Notes: generated from the sequence alone by a model not told the origin. DNA of 64,000 bases from Fermentimonas sp. (GCA_015478775.1 JADMKP010000007.1:310001-374000); one strand, 5' to 3'. Counted from the stretch's first letter, positions 54,385 to 63,911 are shown. A program made the numbers and translations.

Positions 54385-55209
54385 ATGAGCAAAAACGATG
54401 CATTTAAAATCGATATTGATGGTATTTTAAAAGACAAAGCTCCAAAATATTATAATAAAATACCTCGTTTTTTAATCAACTATCTTAAACGGACAACTCA
54501 TCAGGATGACATCAATGGCATACTTGAACGAAACAAAGGTCTGGAAGGGGTAGATTTTATGCGTTCACTTGTCGACAATGAATTTAAACTAACACTTCAT
54601 ATCAAAGGGGAGGAAAATATACCTGACCACGGAAAATTTGTATTTGCCTCCAACCACCCATTAGGAGGTTTAGATGGTATATGCCTTTCTGCAGTACTTG
54701 GAGAAAAATATGATGGTAAAATAAAATACCTGGTTAATGATGTTCTTTATTACATCGATCCTTTAAAACCAATATTCGTGCCCATCAATAAATATGGAGC
54801 TCAAGCAAAAAACTCAGCCAAAGCAATAAACGAAGCTTATGCTTCAGAAAATCAAATAATAACATTCCCGGCGGGACTCTGTTCAAGAAAGATAAATGGG
54901 GAGATAAAGGATTTGGAATGGATGAAAAGTTTTATAATCAAATCAATAGAATTCAAAAGAGATGTTATTCCAGTTCACTTTAAGGCCAAAAACTCTAATT
55001 TCTTTTATAACTTTGCTAATATAAGAAAAAAATTAGGCTTAAAATTTAATATAGAATTGATATATTTACCCCACGAAATGTACAAAAATTCAAATCAGAC
55101 TTTCACAATCACATTTGGCAAACCCATTCCGTGGACAAAGTTCGACAAAAGTAAAACACCCACTCAATGGGCACAATTTGTGAAAGACATCGTTTATACG
55201 ATAATTTGA
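54385..55209 (+). CDS. glsA: Lysophospholipid-type O-acyltransferase, probable glycine-lipid acyltransferase GlsA
   Basis: A 274-residue PlsC-like acyltransferase from the ATG at 54385 (MSKNDAFKIDIDGILKDKAPKYYNKIPRFLINYLKR). The catalytic region reads FVFASNHPLGGLDGICLSAVLG, a variant of the acyltransferase His...Asp motif; PIFVPINKYG and ITFPAGLCSRKINGEIKDLEWMKSFIIKS are later family blocks. It lies 27 bases before a GNAT/hemolysin-like gene. In Bacteroides thetaiotaomicron an adjacent acyltransferase/GNAT pair (glsA/glsB) makes N-acyloxyacyl glycine lipids; the same pairing suggests the same role here. A membrane-associated inner-face location is likely. The acyltransferase fold is firm, the glycine substrate is inferred. 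Confidence 0.78.
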   Translation: MSKNDAFKIDIDGILKDKAPKYYNKIPRFLINYLKRTTHQDDINGILERNKGLEGVDFMRSLVDNEFKLTLHIKGEENIPDHGKFVFASNHPLGGLDGICLSAVLGEKYDGKIKYLVNDVLYYIDPLKPIFVPINKYGAQAKNSAKAINEAYASENQIITFPAGLCSRKINGEIKDLEWMKSFIIKSIEFKRDVIPVHFKAKNSNFFYNFANIRKKLGLKFNIELIYLPHEMYKNSNQTFTITFGKPIPWTKFDKSKTPTQWAQFVKDIVYTII

Positions 55210-55236
55210 TTTTCAATGGTGCGAATAAGATAAATT

Positions 55237-56301
55237 ATGGAAAAGATAATAGATCCTATAGATAAGAATTTGATTAAAAGTGAACTTACCGTACAAAAAA
55301 GGGTAAGAACAACTAATAAAGCAAATAACGAAATATACGTCTTTACAAGTCACGACTCTCCAAATTTAATGAGAGAAGTAGGGCGACTTCGTGAAATAGC
55401 CTTCCGTCACTATGGCGGTGGCACGGGCTTAGAAGCAGATATCGACCCTTATGATGTAATGAAAGTTCCTTACAGACAATTAATTGTATGGGATCCTGAA
55501 AACGAGGAAATTCTTGGAGGTTATCGTTTTATTTATGGCTCAGATGTAGAATTCGATGAAAGTGGTAAACCAATGCTGGCAACAGCACACCTTCTAGATT
55601 TCTCACAGGAGTTTCTGGATGATTATCTACCATATACAGTAGAATTAGGCCGCTCTTTCGTGTCACTTGAATACCAGTCAACACTAATGGGAAGAAAAGG
55701 CATATTCGCCCTCGACAATTTGTGGGACGGACTGGGAGCTCTAACTGTTATCGATCCTGATATCAAGTATTTCTTTGGTAAAGTAACAATGTATGGCACA
55801 TACAACAAGGATGCTCGAAACATGATACTTTATTTTCTGAATAAGCATTTTCCAGATAATAACAATTTGGTTAAACCCATCAAACCGCTTGTTACAAATA
55901 CAGATTATGCAAAGATGAATAAACTTTTCCAAGGCAAAAACTTCAATGTAGATTATAAAATCCTGAACAAAGAAGTGCGTGCTTTGGGATGGAATATACC
56001 TCCATTAATTAATGCATATATGGGACTTACTCCAACTATGCGCTTTTTCGGGACTTCAATAAATGATGAGTTTGGAGATGTTGAAGAATCGGGTATCCTT
56101 ATTGAAATTGATCAAATTTTAGAGGACAAACGTGCCCGTCATATCGAGTCTTATATAAAAAGCAAACCCAGTAAACGTTTTCTTATTAACCTAAAAAGAA
56201 AAATCACTTCTAACAGAAGAAAGAGAAAAGTTACTGCCCCTAGCACAATGTCAGAGGTGATAGAGAAAAGAGGCCTTTTTTCTACAAAAAGAAAGAAATA
56301 A
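55237..56301 (+). CDS. glsB: GNAT-family N-acyltransferase, probable GlsB
   Basis: A 354-residue protein of the OlsB/hemolysin-like acyltransferase group. The recognisable part is residues about 45-200: LMREVGRLREIAFRHYGGGTGLEADIDPYD, QLIVWDPENEEILGGYRFIYG and YTVELGRSFVSLEYQSTLMGRKGIFALDNLWDGLGAL, which follow the acyl-donor-binding GNAT core. The C-terminus is very basic (RRKRKVTAP, STKRKK), which may hold it at the membrane. By analogy with B. thetaiotaomicron it would N-acylate glycine with a 3-hydroxy fatty acid, before O-acylation by the upstream gene product. The two genes probably form one operon. Confidence 0.77.
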   Translation: MEKIIDPIDKNLIKSELTVQKRVRTTNKANNEIYVFTSHDSPNLMREVGRLREIAFRHYGGGTGLEADIDPYDVMKVPYRQLIVWDPENEEILGGYRFIYGSDVEFDESGKPMLATAHLLDFSQEFLDDYLPYTVELGRSFVSLEYQSTLMGRKGIFALDNLWDGLGALTVIDPDIKYFFGKVTMYGTYNKDARNMILYFLNKHFPDNNNLVKPIKPLVTNTDYAKMNKLFQGKNFNVDYKILNKEVRALGWNIPPLINAYMGLTPTMRFFGTSINDEFGDVEESGILIEIDQILEDKRARHIESYIKSKPSKRFLINLKRKITSNRRKRKVTAPSTMSEVIEKRGLFSTKRKK

Positions 56302-56334
56302 CTATAAATCACTTTCTGAATCAACATCATTTTA

Positions 56335-56361
56335 GCGACAATTCACCATTTTAATTGTCGC
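56335..56361. terminator. Hairpin after the glsA/glsB pair
   Basis: GCGACAATT-CACCATTTT-AATTGTCGC is a perfect 9-bp stem 33 bases after the glsB stop. There is no T tract, so it may be a weak terminator or a binding site. Confidence 0.45.
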
Positions 56362-56396
56362 AATACCCTTATTGTAACTAATTGACAATAGTGCCA

Positions 56397-56424
56397 TTAA
56401 ACGTTTAAAATGCAAACGATTGCA
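56397..56424 (+). promoter_or_regulatory. Two LacI-family-like operators before the Sus locus
   Basis: TTAAACGTTTAA (56397-56408) is a perfect palindrome with a central CG. TGCAAACGATTGCA (56411-56424) is a 14-bp palindrome with one mismatched pair, also centred on CG. The palindrome with a central CG is the classic form of LacI/PurR/MalR operators. The centres are 15 bases apart and lie about 44-59 bases before the likely transcription start. Part of the second is also in AACGAT-TGCACT-ATCGTT. Confidence 0.55.
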
Positions 56425-56446
56425 CTATCGTTCCAAGTTAATTACC

Positions 56447-56454
56447 TAATTTTG
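56447..56454 (+). promoter_or_regulatory. Candidate -7 box of the Sus locus
   Basis: TAATTTTG matches TAnnTTTG, followed by TGTACA. It gives a leader of about 115 nt before the SusC gene, similar to the first SusC gene. Confidence 0.5.
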
Positions 56455-56575
56455 TGTACATCCAGATTTAAGATAAACTAACTTTGTCAATAGAGTTATA
56501 TTTTTAAGTTAATCAACTCTATATTATTGAGAACAAAGTACTAAATTAAACAGATAATCTAATAATGTTAACAAC

Positions 56576-59500
56576 ATGTATGTAAATTTCAACAAAAAAA
56601 CGAAAGCATTTTTGATAACAATTTTATCAGGACTGCTAATGGTTTTATCGGTAAGTGCACAAACAGGTACTACGATAAATGTTAGAGGTACTATTACGGA
56701 TGTTGCCGGCGATCCTATTATCGGCGCCAATATTCTTATACAGGGCACCTCATCCGGAACAGTTACCGATTATGATGGTAATTACTTACTACAAGCACCT
56801 GCAGATGGTGTTTTAGAAGTAAGCTATATCGGGTATAATCCTCAATCAGTTTCTATTAACAACAGAACAACTATTAATTTCATTTTGGAAGAAGACAGAG
56901 AGTTATTAGATGAGTTGGTAGTAATTGGATATGGAACAGTTAGAAAAGATGATGCCACAGGTTCTGTAGTAGCAGTAGACGCTACTTCTCTTAACAAAGG
57001 CCTTGCTACTAACCCATCAGATATGTTAGCCGGAAAAGTTGCCGGATTAAGTATTATATCTTCCGGTGGTGCTCCTGGAGCTGGATCCACAATTCGCATT
57101 AGAGGAGGATCTTCGATGTCTGCAAGTAACGACCCTCTTATTGTAATTGACGGGGTACCTGTAGACAATACAAGTGGAGTAAGCGGTATGGCAGATCCTC
57201 TAAGTAGTATCAACTCAAATGATATTGAGACTTTTACAGTACTTAAAGATGCTTCTGCCACTGCAATTTATGGTTCACGCGCTTCAAATGGTGTTATTCT
57301 TATAACAACAAAGAAAGGACATTCAGGAAAAGTGAAACTATCATATAATGGTAATGTTTCTGTAAGTACAAAAACTGGTGCAGTTGATGTAATGGATGCT
57401 CCTACATTCAGAAATTATGTAAACAATTCATTCGGAGAAGATAGTCCCCAAGCAAACGCATTAGGTGACACCGAAACTAATTGGCAAGATCAGATATTCA
57501 GAACAGCTGTTAGCACAGACCACAACCTTAGCGTTTCTGGTTCAGCAGGCGATGCTCTTCCATATCGCGCTTCGGTTGGTTATACAGGTGAAAACGGAAT
57601 CTTAAAGACATCAAATCTTGAAAGATTTACTGGTAGTATAAACCTTTCACCCACTTTCTTCGACGATGATTTAAGAGTTCAGATAAATGCAAGAGGAATG
57701 TATATAACAAACCGCTTTGCAGATCAAGGAGCTATAAACTCTGCAACTCAGTTCGACCCAACTATGCCTATCTATTCACAAACAGAAAGTCAATATGGTA
57801 ATGGATATCATATGTCGCTCAAACCCGACGGATCTCCTATTGATATAGCCTTGGCTAACCCATTGGCTATTCTAGAGCAGAAACAGGACAACTCTAAAGT
57901 GCTCAGAAGCATAGGTAATTTACAAATGGATTATAGAATGCCGTTTCTCCCTGAACTAAGAGCAAATCTTAACCTGGGATATGATATTTCAAAAAGTGAA
58001 GGCGATGTTATTATAGAAGATAACTCTCCTATGTCATACACATGGGGTAATTACAAATCTGGTTGGGGAAATAATAGAAACTACTCTCAGTTTAAAAGCA
58101 ATACACTTTTTGACTTCTACCTAAACTATGCCAACGAGGTTGATATGCACCGCTTTGATGTTATGGGAGGTTACTCATGGCAAAGATTCTACAACGAAAG
58201 TGAAGATATCTATCCTTATTCAGCAGCTATGGCTTCAGAAACAGGAGAAGAGTTTTACAGAGAGTCAAATGATTACTCTACCGAGAGTTATGTAATTTCA
58301 TTCTTTGGTCGCTTAAATTACACTCTTTTGAATAGATACTTACTCACACTAACTGTTAGAAACGACGGATCATCTAGATTTAGTCCCGACAACAAATGGG
58401 GATTATTTCCATCTGCAGCTTTTGCATGGAAAATTAATGAAGAAGAGTTTATGCAAGATCAGAATCTCTTTTCAGATCTTAAACTTCGCTTAGGTTATGG
58501 TGTAACGGGACAGCAGAACCTTGGTAGTGGCGACTATCCATGGATGGGAAGATACAGCTACAGTCAGGCAGGTGCCAACTACTATTTTGGAGATCAAAAA
58601 GTATCTTTGATAAGACCGGTTGCTTACGACGAGAACCTGAAATGGGAAGAGACAGCAACAGTTAATGCTGGTTTAGATTTTGGTTTCCTAAACAACCGTA
58701 TTAGCGGTACATTTGATGTTTATAGTCGCACAACCTCCGATCTGTTAAATACTGTGGGTATTGCTGCAGGTACTAACTTCAGCAATCAGCTTCTTACAAA
58801 CGTAGGTGAGTTAACAAACAAGGGTGTTGAGTTTTCAATTACAGGCCGACCAATAGTTAGCAAAGATTTGAACTGGAATTTAAGCTACAACGTTACATAT
58901 AATAAAAACGAAATTACTAAGCTTACAATTACAGACGATCCAAACTATGTAGGTGTAATTTTTGGTGGTATCGATGGTGGTACTGGTAATAATATTGCAA
59001 TTCACAGAGTAGGATATCCAGCAGGTTCATTCTATATATACGAACAGGTTTATAATAATGAAGGAAGACCTCTTGAGGGTGTATATGTAGATCAGAATGC
59101 TGATGGCTCAATCAATGAGAGGGATTTAATTCCTTATAAAAATGCTGCACCTGATGTATACATGGGACTTTCTTCACAGCTTTCTTATAAGAACTGGGAT
59201 TTCAACTTCTCACTTCGCGCAAACTTGGGTAATTATGCTTATAATAATATCCAATCTAATCGTCAATCAAGAAATACTACATTCGACCCTTCGGGATGGT
59301 TAAAAAACAGAGTAAATAGTGCATTAGATACTCAATTTGAAGCTGTACAGTATCAATCGAGTCATTACATTCAAAATGCATCATTCCTGAAAATGGATAA
59401 TATTTCTTTAGGATATAATTTTGAAGAGATACTTAATCAGAATCAATCTGGAAGAGTATATCTAACAGTTCAAAATCCATTTGTCATATCCAATTATGCA

Positions 59501-59593
59501 GGTCTTGATCCTGAGTTTACAAACAACGGAATCGACAACAACATCTACCCTCACCCCCGTGTATTTATTCTGGGTGTTAGTTTAAATTTTTAA
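56576..59593 (+). CDS. SusC-like TonB-dependent receptor, starch-type Sus locus
   Basis: Outer membrane importer, probably for malto-oligosaccharides. The 1005-residue protein has a signal peptide (to VLSVSAQT), a carboxypeptidase-regulatory-like domain at about 33-115 (VRGTITDVAGDPIIGANILIQG, TDYDGNYLL), the LLDELVVIGYGTVRKDDATGSV linker, and a plug (DMLAGKVAGLSIISSGGAPGAGSTIRIRGGSS, VLKDASATAIYGSRASNGVILITTKKG). The barrel ends in FILGVSLNF with a terminal aromatic residue. The downstream order SusD, SusE-like, SusF-like points to an alpha-glucan system. It is 12 bases before its SusD partner. Confidence 0.94.
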   Translation: MYVNFNKKTKAFLITILSGLLMVLSVSAQTGTTINVRGTITDVAGDPIIGANILIQGTSSGTVTDYDGNYLLQAPADGVLEVSYIGYNPQSVSINNRTTINFILEEDRELLDELVVIGYGTVRKDDATGSVVAVDATSLNKGLATNPSDMLAGKVAGLSIISSGGAPGAGSTIRIRGGSSMSASNDPLIVIDGVPVDNTSGVSGMADPLSSINSNDIETFTVLKDASATAIYGSRASNGVILITTKKGHSGKVKLSYNGNVSVSTKTGAVDVMDAPTFRNYVNNSFGEDSPQANALGDTETNWQDQIFRTAVSTDHNLSVSGSAGDALPYRASVGYTGENGILKTSNLERFTGSINLSPTFFDDDLRVQINARGMYITNRFADQGAINSATQFDPTMPIYSQTESQYGNGYHMSLKPDGSPIDIALANPLAILEQKQDNSKVLRSIGNLQMDYRMPFLPELRANLNLGYDISKSEGDVIIEDNSPMSYTWGNYKSGWGNNRNYSQFKSNTLFDFYLNYANEVDMHRFDVMGGYSWQRFYNESEDIYPYSAAMASETGEEFYRESNDYSTESYVISFFGRLNYTLLNRYLLTLTVRNDGSSRFSPDNKWGLFPSAAFAWKINEEEFMQDQNLFSDLKLRLGYGVTGQQNLGSGDYPWMGRYSYSQAGANYYFGDQKVSLIRPVAYDENLKWEETATVNAGLDFGFLNNRISGTFDVYSRTTSDLLNTVGIAAGTNFSNQLLTNVGELTNKGVEFSITGRPIVSKDLNWNLSYNVTYNKNEITKLTITDDPNYVGVIFGGIDGGTGNNIAIHRVGYPAGSFYIYEQVYNNEGRPLEGVYVDQNADGSINERDLIPYKNAAPDVYMGLSSQLSYKNWDFNFSLRANLGNYAYNNIQSNRQSRNTTFDPSGWLKNRVNSALDTQFEAVQYQSSHYIQNASFLKMDNISLGYNFEEILNQNQSGRVYLTVQNPFVISNYAGLDPEFTNNGIDNNIYPHPRVFILGVSLNF

Positions 59594-59605
59594 TTCTTTC
59601 TTATT

Positions 59606-61228
59606 ATGAAGACAGCAAAATATAAAATCATATACCTATTTGTAATCGGATTAATGATTACAGGCCTATCCTCTTGTCTCGACGACCTGAACACTATTCC
59701 TCTCGACGAAGATGAATTAGTATCGGATGTAGTCTTTGGCAGTGAAATAGGACCATATCAAGAACTATTGGCCAAAATTTATGCAGGGCTTGCAATAAGT
59801 GGAAACAGTGCAGGTGACGGTGACCCTGATGTGGCTGGCGTTGATGGTGGCAGCCAGGCTTCCTTTTTAAGGGGACTATGGAACCTTCAACAATTACCTA
59901 CTGACGAAGCACATTGCGCATGGAATGATGTGGGTTTGCCCGATTTAAATTCTATTTCCTGGACATCAAGTAACGTGTTTATTAAAGGGTTTTATTATCG
60001 TCTCTATTATCAGATAAATCTTGCTAATGCACTTTTAAGGGAAACTACTGAAGAGCAGTTAAACGCTAGAGGTGTAAGTGCAAGTGATCAGACCCAAATA
60101 AACTATTTCAGAGCTGAGGCTCGTTTTCACAGGGCACTATCATATTACTATCTTTTAGATATGTTCAGAAACGTACCTTTTGTAAATGAAGACAGCCCGG
60201 TTGGCAGTACACTTCCTCCTCAAATTCAGGGTGCAGATCTATTTGATTATATAGAAAGTGAACTCCTTGCAATAGAAACCGAATTATTAGATCCTTTTGT
60301 TGGATATAACCCAAATTACTACGGTCGCGTACATAAAGCTGCAAACTGGGCATTACTATCTCGCTTGTATCTAAACGCTGAAACTTATTCAGGAAATGCT
60401 AAATACACCGAAAGTATAACATACAGCAATAAGGTTCTTAACGAGAACTTCTCACTAGATCCAGTTTATGCAAACATTTTTACGTCAGACAACCACATCT
60501 CACCCGAGATGATACTCCCAGTTCGTTATGAAGGAGCAGAAACTCAAACTTGGGGAGGAATGACATTCTTATTAAGTGCTATGGAGCCATCTGATATGCA
60601 AGAGGAAGTAAACGCTGTAGGTGCCTGGCAAGGTAACCGCGCCCGCTCTTCGATACTCCGCACATTTGAAAAAGAAAACTTGCACGAGAATGACAGTCGC
60701 TTTGATATGGTATATGTAGACAAAACTGCAAATATTGAAATCGAAGATCCTTCTCTGTTTACAGATAACGGAATACCTGTTGTAAAATACTATAACAGAA
60801 ATAGCGATGGCTCATTACCAGCAAGCAACATTGCTTATACCGATTTTCCTCTTTTCAGATTAGGTGAGATTTATCTTAACTATGCCGAAGCAGTATTAAG
60901 AGGTGGTACAGGTGGCGACCAGGCTACAGCCCTTCAGCTAATTAACGAATTAAGAGAAAGAGCATACCACCAGGCACCATACAGCATAACAGCGGGTGAA
61001 TTAAATCTCGATTTCATCCTAGATGAAAGAGGACGCGAGTTTTTCTTCGAAGGACAGCGCAGAAGCGATCTTATCCGCTTTAATAAATTCACTGGTTCAT
61101 CATACATATGGCCCTGGAAGGGGAATGTAAAGGATGGCAGATCTGTTGCAGATCATTTTAAAGTGTATCCTATACCTGCAGATGACCTAGGTGCAAATAA
61201 TAATCTGGTTCAAAACACAGGATATTGA
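59606..61228 (+). CDS. SusD-like starch-binding surface lipoprotein
   Basis: Surface lipoprotein that pairs with the SusC-like receptor. The lipobox is GLSSC with Cys24, followed by acidic LDD residues that suit export to the cell surface. GDGDPDVAGVDGGSQASFLRGLWNLQQLPTDEAHCAWNDVGLPDLNSISW closely follows the sequence pattern of the true starch-binding SusD and not just the RagB superfamily; TWGGMTFLLSAMEPSDMQ may carry further aromatic contacts. The C-terminal LDERGREFFFEGQRRSDLIRFNKF is the SusD hallmark. At 540 residues it is the usual length. The exact starch-contact residues are not aligned here. Confidence 0.93.
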   Translation: MKTAKYKIIYLFVIGLMITGLSSCLDDLNTIPLDEDELVSDVVFGSEIGPYQELLAKIYAGLAISGNSAGDGDPDVAGVDGGSQASFLRGLWNLQQLPTDEAHCAWNDVGLPDLNSISWTSSNVFIKGFYYRLYYQINLANALLRETTEEQLNARGVSASDQTQINYFRAEARFHRALSYYYLLDMFRNVPFVNEDSPVGSTLPPQIQGADLFDYIESELLAIETELLDPFVGYNPNYYGRVHKAANWALLSRLYLNAETYSGNAKYTESITYSNKVLNENFSLDPVYANIFTSDNHISPEMILPVRYEGAETQTWGGMTFLLSAMEPSDMQEEVNAVGAWQGNRARSSILRTFEKENLHENDSRFDMVYVDKTANIEIEDPSLFTDNGIPVVKYYNRNSDGSLPASNIAYTDFPLFRLGEIYLNYAEAVLRGGTGGDQATALQLINELRERAYHQAPYSITAGELNLDFILDERGREFFFEGQRRSDLIRFNKFTGSSYIWPWKGNVKDGRSVADHFKVYPIPADDLGANNNLVQNTGY

Positions 61229-61263
61229 TTAACATCAAATTTAATTTGTAAAAAAGAAAAACA

Positions 61264-62409
61264 ATGAAAAAGATATATAACATATTATTACTGCTGGTAA
61301 CTCTTGGCATGTTGTGGTCATGCAAAGAGGATGATCAAGTGATTCTGCAACAACCAGAGAGCTTTGTGCTTAATGTGCCAAAATATGCATCTGGTATATA
61401 CGACTTGCAAAACATTGAGACTATTGAATTTACAACTTCTCAACCTGAGTATGGTTTTACTGCAGTCGCAAACTATAGTGTAGAGATTTCATTAAATCAA
61501 GATTTCTCCAATTCTGTAGTACTTCCAGGAAGTTACACATCAGCAAAATTTAATATACAAGCTATTGACTTGGCTCTTGTATTAATGGGCTTGCATGGAG
61601 TTGAGCTAGAAGAAGATTATCCAACAAGTCCTCACCCTCTTTATGTAAGGCTTACTTCTGTATTGAACAGTAAGAACGATGGTGAAGTTAAATCAAATAT
61701 CGTTACACTTCCACAGGTAAAAGGTTATTTCGCACTCGATCCGGTGGTAATGCCAGAAGAGATGTATATCATTGGTAATGTTGCTGGTGACTGGAGTTGG
61801 GATAATGCAACTGTAATGATTCCAGTTTGGGGTACACCCGGAAAATTCTGGGCAATGCAATATCTTGGCCAAACAGCTGATGGTGTTAATGCAGAAATTA
61901 AGTTTAACTATGACAAAGCTTGGGATGGAAATGAATTTGGATTCGAAGGAACTGCTATCAATGAAAATGGTGGAACCGCAGACGTAGGAGCTTCAGATTC
62001 TGGTGGTAATATCGGTATCGGTAATCCAGGATGGTATATAGTTGTTGTTACAACAAGCATCGAAGGCAGAAGTTATGAGTATGCAGTTGACTTCTTCCCA
62101 CCAAATGTTCACCTTCAGGGTGAAACAGCATCAGGCAACTGGGGAACAACCGATGTAGCTTATCGTTTTGCAATACCCGAACTCTCTTTAGGTGCAGATG
62201 CAGAATTCGTATCACCTCCATTCTCAAATACAGCAGAAGTTAGGGCAAGCATTCAGCTTGAGGGGCATGAGTGGTGGCATACCGAATTCATTGTTTTAGA
62301 TGGTGTCTTTGTACCTCGTGGAGATGGAGACGATCAAGATCGTGTAACAGGTAATGCTGGCATGAGATTACATATCAACTTTACCGAAGGTAAAGGTAAG
62401 ATACAATAA
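61264..62409 (+). CDS. SusE-like outer membrane starch-binding lipoprotein
   Basis: A 381-residue surface lipoprotein with lipobox LWSC (Cys20) followed by KEDD, an acidic export signal. The N-terminal part, to about residue 155 (FVLNVPKYASGIYDLQNIETIEFTTSQPEYGFTAVANYSVEISL), is the Ig-like SusE domain. From about 160 (MPEEMYIIGNVAGDWSWDNATVMIPVWGTPGKFWAMQYLG) comes one starch-binding SusE/SusF-type CBM with a Trp-rich site. The C-terminal segment (VHLQGETASGNWGTTDVAYRFAIPEL) looks like a second, different CBM. SusE binds and holds malto-oligosaccharides near the cell. It lies 35 bases after the SusD-like gene. Confidence 0.88.
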   Translation: MKKIYNILLLLVTLGMLWSCKEDDQVILQQPESFVLNVPKYASGIYDLQNIETIEFTTSQPEYGFTAVANYSVEISLNQDFSNSVVLPGSYTSAKFNIQAIDLALVLMGLHGVELEEDYPTSPHPLYVRLTSVLNSKNDGEVKSNIVTLPQVKGYFALDPVVMPEEMYIIGNVAGDWSWDNATVMIPVWGTPGKFWAMQYLGQTADGVNAEIKFNYDKAWDGNEFGFEGTAINENGGTADVGASDSGGNIGIGNPGWYIVVVTTSIEGRSYEYAVDFFPPNVHLQGETASGNWGTTDVAYRFAIPELSLGADAEFVSPPFSNTAEVRASIQLEGHEWWHTEFIVLDGVFVPRGDGDDQDRVTGNAGMRLHINFTEGKGKIQ

Positions 62410-62425
62410 TTGAGTTAACTAAGGG

Positions 62426-62455
62426 AGCCCCACTCCCAAACGGTTTGGGGCTTTC
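62426..62455 (+). terminator. Hairpin between the SusE-like and SusF-like genes
   Basis: AGCCCCA...TGGGGCT forms a 7-bp stem; within it CCCAAAC-G-GTTTGGG forms a competing perfect stem. TTTCT follows. It may be a partial terminator that tunes the amounts of upstream and downstream proteins. Confidence 0.55.
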
Positions 62456-62474
62456 TAATTAAAAATAATAAAAC

Positions 62475-63896
62475 ATGAACAAAAATATATATTTAGTTAC
62501 AACACTGATTGCCGTACTGTTTTTCAGTGCATGTGAAGATGTTTACGAACATATCGCTGCAGACCCGCAATCATACGAGCAAGAAGATCAGCAATCTATT
62601 AATGGGTTCACTTTTGCTCTTGCATCAGACCTTGCATCTCCTTTGGTGCTAACAAACGAGCTACTTGAAAATGAAACAATGTTGGCGGCAATAAATACAA
62701 CCGCCACACCAGAATTAGCTGAAGGCGCTACTGTTAAACTAGTTATTGAAGCTTCTGATACTGAAGATTTTGCAAAAAGTGTTGATTTAAATTCAACTGC
62801 CGATGGCAATAACGCTACAATTCTAGCTTCAGACCTTAATGAGGCTGTTAAAGAGCTATATGGCAAAAGACCCGACTCGCGTGAAGTTTATTTACGTGCC
62901 ACCTACTACATTGTTGATGGCACAACTGCTTCTTTGATGCCAACTCCTATAGTACTAGGACCTGCTACAGTTACGCCTGTTGGACCAACTATCGAAACTG
63001 AGTATTACATGGTTGGCTCGGCAAATGGATGGAATATCGAAGACTTAAACGACTGGCAGTTCAGCCATAGCGGTAACGATGTTTATGACGATCCATATTT
63101 TTCACTGTTAGTTGAAAACCCTGGTGAATTTAAGATTGTTCCAAAATCGAGTAAAGAAGCTGCTTCATGGGATGGAGTTTTCGGTACACTAGATGCAGCT
63201 GCACTAGAAGGTGAGCTTGATCTTTCAGGAGGCAATTTCAATGTTGAAGGACCTGGATGGGCCAGAATTACCCTAAATATGATGGAGAATACTTACACTA
63301 TTGTGGAAATTGGCGAAATGAATCTCACTCTATATGTGGCAGGCGGACACCAAGGATGGAGTCCTGATACAGCTCCAACATTATATAGTCGCAACTTCGA
63401 TTTCAAATATGATGGCTATGTATACTTCCCCGAAGCAAATACAGAATATAAGTTTACTTCACAACCCAACTGGGACGGTCCAAATTATGGGAATATCGGT
63501 ACTGATGGACAGCTCAGCGATGATGGTGGAGCAGGCAATCTTGTAATGGCAGAACCGGGCTATTATAAACTTGATGTAGACCTATCCGGATCGCCATACA
63601 CATATTCAGCTACTAAAACTGAGTGGGGGCTAATTGGCGATGCTACACTAGGAGGTTGGGATAATGATACTGATATGACTTTTGATCCTAATACAGGCAT
63701 ATGGACTGTAACAACTGACTTAAGTACAGGTACTTTTAAGTTCCGTGCAAATGATGTATGGGATATAAACTTAGGTGGAAGTATAAACAATCTTTCTTAT
63801 GGAGGAGATAATATCTCAGTTGAAGAAGGCACCTATACAATCAAACTTGATTTAAGCGATTCACAGCAATTCAAGGGAACAATTGTTAAACAATAA
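62475..63896 (+). CDS. SusF-like outer membrane starch-binding lipoprotein
   Basis: A 473-residue surface lipoprotein with lipobox FFSAC (Cys20) followed by EDVYE. The N-terminal Ig-like SusE domain runs to about residue 165 (FTFALASDLASPLVLTNELLENETM). Three CBM-like repeats follow: EYYMVGSANGWNIEDLNDWQFSH (about 175-275), TLYVAGGHQGWSPDTAPTLYSRN (about 280-375) and EWGLIGDATLGGWDNDTDMTFDPNTGIWTVTTDLSTGTFKFRAN (about 385-470). Each has the x-G-x-x-x-G-W pattern of SusF starch-binding modules, and three modules is what SusF has, against two for SusE. It ends before a terminator; the next gene begins 78 bases later. Confidence 0.88.
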   Translation: MNKNIYLVTTLIAVLFFSACEDVYEHIAADPQSYEQEDQQSINGFTFALASDLASPLVLTNELLENETMLAAINTTATPELAEGATVKLVIEASDTEDFAKSVDLNSTADGNNATILASDLNEAVKELYGKRPDSREVYLRATYYIVDGTTASLMPTPIVLGPATVTPVGPTIETEYYMVGSANGWNIEDLNDWQFSHSGNDVYDDPYFSLLVENPGEFKIVPKSSKEAASWDGVFGTLDAAALEGELDLSGGNFNVEGPGWARITLNMMENTYTIVEIGEMNLTLYVAGGHQGWSPDTAPTLYSRNFDFKYDGYVYFPEANTEYKFTSQPNWDGPNYGNIGTDGQLSDDGGAGNLVMAEPGYYKLDVDLSGSPYTYSATKTEWGLIGDATLGGWDNDTDMTFDPNTGIWTVTTDLSTGTFKFRANDVWDINLGGSINNLSYGGDNISVEEGTYTIKLDLSDSQQFKGTIVKQ

Positions 63897-63911
63897 GTTT
63901 CTCATAAAAGA

